Positions 57,688 to 64,000 of a DNA stretch of 64,000 nt are shown here, piece by piece. The position numbers and the translations under genes are program-made. Location: contig JAVLUZ010000768.1 in NCBI GenBank assembly GCA_036768485.1, positions 1,181,770 to 1,245,769 of the forward strand. Reading direction: 5' to 3'. The notes beneath the pieces are model-generated. The model ran no database searches. It was not told the DNA's origin and saw only the letters and a program-made list of their open reading frames with translations. This DNA is from Mermis nigrescens. Its lineage: Eukaryota > Nematoda > Enoplea > Mermithida > Mermithidae. Positions within the stretch are counted from its first letter, which is position 1; every line of letters starts with the position of its first letter.

Positions 57688-58103
57688 GCTGAAAACATTA
57701 AGCTCTTTTTCACTTATTTGAACAAGATACATAAAACTTTACTAAGCAAATAGTATCTGGTGATGAAGCACTAGTTTACTGCTATTATCCAATAACCAAA
57801 CATCAGTCAATTCAGCCAATAGGGAAGGCATTCAAGACCATACATGTACAGCATAGGAGTTTAAGGGTAACAGATTTTTTTCAAATAAGCATGCCAAGGG
57901 CATCGCTCGAGTCGCCTTAACAAATGGACGCATTCTTGGGTAAATCTAAGGCAAAATTAAGATCAAAAATAGAGAAAAATCACAACTTTTCTTGCAAAAG
58001 TGCTTGAATTCAATGAGAGAATGTCATTTAAGGTATTTTATACTATTTTATGTTTATGGCAATTTTAAGACGATTTGGCCCAAAAAAGCCATAAAGCTGA
58101 AAT

Positions 58104-58235
58104 TTCGGGTCGGCCTCACCACCCTCCCCCTGATAGCTACAGCTATGCTCGCGATAGATCGGTCACTAGCAAAGCTGATGACCGGTCTATTGCAATGATA
58201 GATGTAGCTATGAAGGGGTCAGGTCGGCCCGGAAA
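58104..58235. repeat. Hairpin repeat R3, most complete copy
   Basis: Stem of up to about 58 bases per side. Inner arms ATAGCTACAGCTATGCTCGC...GATCGGTC and GACCGGTC...GATGTAGCTAT surround loop ACTAGCAAAGCTGAT. The outer arms TTTCGGGTCGGCC and GGTCGGCCCGGAAA extend it. Confidence 0.85.
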
Positions 58236-60329
58236 ATACAAAGTGACTAAATACAAGTAGTATTTTGTCACAGCATCTTGGTAAATCCTAAATTACGTTT
58301 ACTGACTTGTTGGCAACTAGATGCCTTTTTGTGCGCGAATTTTTCTTGGCGACGAAGATTTGAAAACGTGGAGCAAGGATTTATGAAGTCAAGATATAGT
58401 GATTTTAATACTCCCTGTGAAGCAAAAAATTATAAAAATAGCTCGGAGCGAGCTGAGCACCAAATTCAAAAAAGGCACCGAATTCTGCTATGACGTGATT
58501 CTATTTTTAGATTTTTGTTAATATTTGAAGTAGCGGCTAAAGTAAACATTTGGCGGCCGCAAAAGTCAAAAAAAGTCGTTTTGCGCAAAAATCACGAAAT
58601 CTTGTGACAATGAGCGTCTAAAAAATAGAGGAAATCCTAAGCTCTTTCAATTTTTCAGAGTAAAATTAAAAATTAAAAGGGACAAAACAGATGTGGAAAC
58701 GGATTGAAAAATTGGAGAAATTATAAAAAATTATCAAATCACGCGAATCGGAAATATTAAATGAAACTGACGAGAATCCTAAATCTAATCCATCAAAATC
58801 CGAGGTTCGATTATCAGCGACCTTTTGCCACGAGTTATTAATGACCTTTTTCCGCGGCCGTAAGGGTCGTTGGCCATTTCCTTGGCAATTAGAATCTGTG
58901 CGGCTCGGCGACCCGAGTAACCGCGATCCACACCCAAATCCAATTTCCTGAAATTTTTATTTGTTTGTTTCAAAGCGAGTTTATTTATTTACAAAAAGTT
59001 TCAAAGCAAAATTCACATAATCAAGTAAGACGCCAATAAGCACTCATCTTGTTGTGACGTTAATTTTCGATTTATGCATGCACCTATCTTTTCGTTGGCT
59101 GCATAGGGAATGAAAAAATGGGGAAAAAAGGTGTTCCAAGCAGATTGGGGAACATAGAATAAAACATAATAAATGGCAAAATGAAATTTGACGGAAAATT
59201 TGGACGACGAGGCCGGGTCTCTGGAGGAGGGGGCTAACAAAATGCAAATACGCCCAGAATGTAAAATGTTCCAATGTCCCATATAACATACTGCTTAGGT
59301 ATTGTGGTTTGTATTATGTAACGGCTAGCTAAAAATCAACAGTTTGAAAAACATAATTATCTTGGGAAATCAGCCAATAAGCAAGCATTTGACTAAATCA
59401 TTAATGACTCAAGCGTGTTATTTCAGCTTTCGTGTTCCGAAAAACACCCAGATTTGTTAAAAAATAACCGGCGCACAAATATTATAATTTTCGATGGATT
59501 CTAGTCATTTTGCGAATAAACAATTTATTTCGCGATAATTCAACTAAAATCAAATAGCCAGATATTATTTTTTATTTTGACGAAATAACGGGGCCGAAAT
59601 TAATAGAAATGATATAAGAATACAATATCCTTTACTGAATTTAAAATTTTTGAAAATTTAAAATTTAAATTGGACTTTAATTTGAAATTTGAAAGTTTGA
59701 TTTTCTTAAATAATTTGGGAAAATTCGATAACTGTTCATAGAGAGCAACCATATTCTAAAATCTGATGAAGAAAAATCGCAAAAAAATCGCCAAAAATTC
59801 TCTTCCGGGTATATAAGATTCTAATGGTCTTTGGAGTTCTAGTGTCTAAACCGCGCATGGGCGACGAGGAATCGAAAACATTTTGATTTCTGATGATCCG
59901 GAAGACCCCCTCGAAATCGATAGACCACCGGATGGCACGTATTTGGGGTTCTGAATTTGAGGGGACTAAAATTTTGACGTCGGATATTTCGACAATTACT
60001 TGCAGCTAGACAAAAATAATATGTTTCTGAGCGTTTCCCAGCGAGTTCTACATATTAAAAAACGTTTAAAAAAATCAAAAAAATCATTTCGAATTCACTT
60101 GCCTTCAAAAATCGCGTCGCACAAAATAATCAAACAAATGATTTGTCTACATTGAATACAAGCTCGACCCTACTGGAAAATTGTTTAACTTGTTCTACTC
60201 AATTCAGGTGCAATAACGATAAATAAATAATGCTGCATGAAGCGTCAGAAAAATTTGACTTATTTTTTTCATTCTTTACACAAACTTAGGCTGCTTGGGA
60301 TACAAAATTTATGCAACAAACATTAAATT

Positions 60330-60530
60330 TGGCGCGAAGCGCCGAAATTTTTGGGCCTATTAGCTCAGAAGCAAGCAAAAATGCAAAAATCTCTTCTGGC
60401 GATTTTTCCAATAGGTATATACGCTTCAAGAATTTTCAATTTTGCTTTGGGGATCCATGTAAAACATGCTCGTCTTATAAAATTTTGGGGGACTAGCCCC
60501 TCACTATCCCCCACAGCTACGTGTCTTACC
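60330..60530 (+). repeat. GCGC-hairpin repeat, second copy
   Basis: GGCGCGAAGCGCCGAAATT to GGGGGACTAGCCCCTCAC, equivalent of 30270-30480. Confidence 0.65.
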
Positions 60531-60711
60531 ACGAAGACTCCGCTAAACCACCTATAATCATTGATAAATAGCCTAGAATCAGAGCGTAATGAATCTTCAT
60601 CGCACGACGTTCTATGCCAACCTCTTTGCCCTTTTTGAAGCTAAAACTCAAACACATAAAATATGCAGCAAACAAACAAGCAAACCAACGAACACAAACA
60701 AAACATTTTCA

Positions 60712-60915
60712 AAGGTTAAAAAATGGTCTTAAAAATTGTGGTACGGCGAAAAATACCATTTTTCAACGTTTCTCATCGAGCACTATCCGTTGGCACCAAA
60801 AAATTGCAAAAAAATCCAAAAAACTTTATAAAAAATTTATCTATGGGGGGTATTTTGTTTTTTGGGGGATGGTATTTGGCCTTCTGATTGGTTACATGCC
60901 CCCAAACCCCACGCC
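60712..60915 (-). repeat. R1 dispersed repeat
   Basis: TTTTCAAAGGTTAAAAAATG to TTACATGCCCCCAAACCCC. It is longer than its copy 1 equivalent (30870-31022), retaining the CAAAGG end. Confidence 0.8.
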
Positions 60916-62047
60916 TTTGTCTGATTGCGTAGATACGTCCTTTCTAAATCATCAGGAATTTGATTTTGCCGCTCCACCTTATGAGAGAGACCATCATATT
61001 ACTGCTCGAATATCACTTCTATTGTGTAAGTCTCAAAATTTTTTGAGAATTAAATTCTAGCGAGAAAGTTCTGGAATGAATGAAACGGGCTAAACGTAGC
61101 TCTGTGTGGTCAACAGGGACTTTTTCTACAAAATGCAGCCTTCATTTAATAAATAGAAGGAATGAAATATTTTATCTCGATTCGTTCCTCCGTGTATTTT
61201 GCTAGGAATTCAAAGTTGATAAATTTTCTGGGAGTTTTTAAAAGCGATTATTCAAATTTTAAATTAAGTAATAGGGATGGTTTAAAGGCAATTAAAGGCG
61301 AAAATTTTTGCTTCTGATAAAATTGCGACTGTTTATGGTGTAAAGCTATATAGTAATTGCTTAATGAATAACGAAAATTGCGGAACGGATAGGCAAGGGC
61401 TTATTTGAATTATTAAAAAAAAGATTTCGGATGATTCGTGCATCAAATATTCAGAATTAATTGAACTTATTTTCAAAATTTACTGATTTCAGATTATCCA
61501 GCACAAATAAAACTATGTATATACGAGTACGTCTTTTATTCGCTATAATCCCGTCTCCAACAACCTTTTTTACCGATGTTTCTTCCAAAAAATCTTTGCA
61601 AATAAAAGTATGCTCAAAGTTTTTCAAGTTTAATGCAAGGAAAAATATAGAATTTCGACCATTTTTATGACGTTCTAGCAAGAATTGTAGCACAATTATC
61701 AAGCTCTAAAAAACTCTGTCCCATTGTTTCAACTTTCGTTTACTACTCGTATGTTTAATGAGCGACTTTCTTTTTTGACTTTCTTAAGAAGGCTTACACA
61801 CTGAGTATAAACTAATCATTTTTCAGTATCCCTATTCTTTAGCACGGAGTATAAACATGCGTATGTAGGTACATTACTTCAAGTGTCATAAGAGGTAAAT
61901 AAATGTACGAGGGAATCGAATTGAAACGAGTTGAGTAATTTAATGCAAACCTACAAGAACGTGTCTTGGAGTAGTTTTGTAGCTACAAGCTGCCACTTTT
62001 CCGTAAATTTACTGAATAACTAGAAAGGTCTAATTGTATGTGTCGTC

Positions 62048-62243
62048 GTCATACGTGGGCAACAAGAAAATTCAGTGCAAGATTTTTCAAAGGTCAAAAA
62101 ATGGCCTTAAAAATGGTGGTATGGCGAAAAACATCAAACTTTTCAAAAATTTAATTCTAAGGGGTATTTTGATTTCTGGTGGGAAGCGGGGGTATTTTGA
62201 TTTCTCGGGGTGTATACCACCTAATTCCCCCACGCCCGGGTGT
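62048..62243 (-). repeat. R1 dispersed repeat abutting TIR element copy 3
   Basis: CGTCATACGTGGGCAAC to CCCCACGCCCGGGTGTGG, same junction as 32390. Confidence 0.8.
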
Positions 62244-64000
62244 GGTCATCATGTTGCCCGACACATAGCTTAAGAATAAATTTTAAGGGCAGCATTAAGG
62301 CCACAAATGAGATTAAAAGGTCCGCATTAAGCAAATAGTCTCGCTAAGGGAGAATGGAAGCAGTTGCTCGACTTGGCCTCAATGCGACCATTACTGCTTC
62401 TTAAGGTTAATGTTAAGGTGATTGTCAAAATAAAGGCTGTCGCTAAGGTAGATCAAGTCACATTAATGAAAGCATTAATGCGAATATTAGAAGTTATGCC
62501 TAGATAGGATGGGAACCTTCAGCCACTATTCCTAAACCCCTCACGCCCACGTGTGACTACGAGTCCCTGACTCATCAAAATAATCTAGAATAATGTATAA
62601 ATCCTATGATTACAACTTGTTCACAAATCTTTGCGGGTATTTGTTAATTTCTGCATTTCGTCAACCAATTTAGCCATAGAAAATGTGTTTCGAATCTGTT
62701 TCAAGCTTTAGAGATGGATGCTCTAAAAGAATATTCGCCCCTGCCTTAAAATTTATGAGGTGTTTTTAACTTGATTTTTAAATGTAGGCCTAGACAACGA
62801 AATCGGCGCTTCATCTTAATTTTCTTTCATTATGCATGTCATGACATTCATCACACCTTTTCTTTAATTTGCTTAGGATATATTGAATACTGAATTAAGT
62901 ACGACGGTTCAATGTCCCTTAAATCGTTTTCTGCTGCAAAAATGTAACCATTCAAGTACTTTTTATTTAGTTTCCTAGATAAAATTCTAATAAATTCGAG
63001 AATGGAGAAGAGAGAAAAATTTTTGTCTAAAAAGATTATGAAAATGAAATACGTGAATTTTTCATCTCCAGCCTTCAGATTTTACAAAATTATCCGACGC
63101 CCATGAGAAGTTTCGCTCAAAACAATAAGAATTTAGGCAGCACAAGCATTTTCATACAGAATTTCTATTAACTTTTATCTTTTCTAAGAAAATTCCTGCG
63201 CTAGACATGATACTAAATAGAATTGCACACTGTATAATGGCGGGAAAAGGCATTTATCGTATAAATAATGGATTTTTTAAAAGTTTGTTGGACTATTCAG
63301 AAAAATTCATAGTACGGCCGCCCTCCCGCTTATGGAAATCATAGATCTGCTATTGCTACCAACGGATGCTGTCGTCCAACCAAATAGAGCTTTTGATTCT
63401 GCACAAACGTCCATGACCAAGTCACAAATAATGAACAACAGTTTTTCCCTAATCTTATACTAGTCATAAAAAAGATAAATAAAGATAGATAAAAAAAGAG
63501 GAAAAAGCGACACCTCGCGTACTTAGAAACACTTATTCTAGCTTAAGGTACATATGTACCGATGTACACTATAGAAATAAGCCTTTGCGCAACACTTAAA
63601 ACTCTTAAGGACAATTGATCAACCCAAAAAACTTCAAGTAACCATTAGAAATCGTAATTTTTTCCTTAAGGTACAGGTCGAGCAACTGAGCTAGCTAAGG
63701 TTGTGACGTCGTTAAGGTCTTAATCTTAAGGTTTTCTTTAAGGCTCTCTATCGAGCAACGCAAACTGCCCCTTGAGAAACCGAACCTCGACCAAACTACT
63801 AACGCGTCTTAAGCAAACGTGATCGTTTGAGGGGGTTCGGGCGTATGTATCCCACCCCCAGAATTCAATTTCTGAAATTTTTTTGTTTTTTCGCAATTTT
63901 TTTGACGTTGAAAAATGGTGTTTCTTAGCCATACCATTATTTTTAATACCATTTTTTGACTTTTGAAAAATCTTGCACACCCCCAGAATTTTGGTGCTGC
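62244..64000. mobile_element. TIR element copy 3, left-truncated, cut by window end
   Basis: Collinear with 32391-34141 (CATGTTGCCCGACACATAGC, GGCTCTCTATCGAGCAACGC). The right TIR lies beyond the window. It has no transposase. Confidence 0.8.
63833..64000 (+). repeat. R1 dispersed repeat, cut by window end
   Basis: GGGGGTTCGGGCGTATGTATC through GTTGAAAAATGGTGTTTC to AGAATTTTGGTGCTGC at the edge. Same site as 33950-34141, so this insertion predates the SEG duplication. Confidence 0.85.

Larger units (their letters stand above)
56553..62243 (+). repeat. SEG copy 2, proximal part
   Basis: Direct repeat of 26523-32390 with an offset of about 30 kb. It lacks the 230 bp present in copy 1 at about 30470-30705 and has the more complete R3 hairpin. 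It is otherwise collinear with base substitutions and small indels. No intact gene. Confidence 0.9.

Overview
The window looks like intergenic, repeat-dominated DNA from an arthropod, most likely an insect. The reasons are AT-rich composition, TAGGTACCTA-type simple sequence, several decayed eukaryotic DNA transposons (hAT, mariner, TA-inserting MITEs, foldback elements), spliced-looking exon remnants and a fossil of a Polinton/adintovirus-type element. There is no bacterial gene organisation, and I found no rRNA, tRNA or CRISPR array. No open reading frame looks like a complete functional host gene. Almost everything that can be annotated is a transposon, a transposon relic, a tandem array or a broken gene. 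Repeat boundaries are read by eye and are approximate unless a target-site duplication (TSD) is stated.

Layout. 1-7914: a transposon-like block called PAL here. It is a giant inverted repeat with arms of about 2.5 kb (1-2548 and 4788-7363), interrupted at its dyad by a composite of two inverted MITEs (2549-3310 and 4027-4787) around a 716-bp spacer. 7915-13730: AT-rich DNA with LTR-like fragments and short hairpin repeats. 13731-22210: dispersed repeat families R1 and R2, a foldback element (FB1) with inverted C-rich/G-rich minisatellite arms, a TIR element (17556-19569) and a hAT-like MITE nested in R1. 22590-24660: a broken, GC-richer gene of unknown identity, interrupted by a 200-bp tandem array, (TAA)n and a small repeat. 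24800-26200: adjacent 48-bp and 51-bp tandem arrays and an RTE/SINE-like tail. 26523-34970: a long segment (SEG) repeated in direct orientation about 30 kb away at 56553-64000, carrying a decayed mariner transposase fragment. Part of SEG is also present inverted at 36425-39720. 39907-41118: a non-autonomous hAT relic with a perfect 8-bp TSD. 41303-42310: foldback element FB2. 42890-45525: a virus-like locus on the minus strand with a frameshifted capsid-like gene, a small basic protein gene and a small spliced-looking gene. 45600-55630: a second, rearranged PAL copy, edged by (AT)n and carrying two more MITEs. A 4.16-kb hAT element (47780-51939, 8-bp TSD) is inserted in it, and that element itself carries foldback element FB3 (48001-49172, 8-bp TSD).

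The insertions can be ordered. MITE insertion sits inside PAL, the hAT element inserted into a PAL arm beside a MITE, and FB3 inserted into the hAT element. Likewise R1 was interrupted later by a 621-bp hAT-like MITE. The most unusual signals are (i) three foldback elements whose arms are built from different short minisatellites but always place the G-rich strand at both 3' ends, one with a clean 8-bp TSD, and (ii) the PAL palindrome with its dyad at a TA dinucleotide used as an insertion site.
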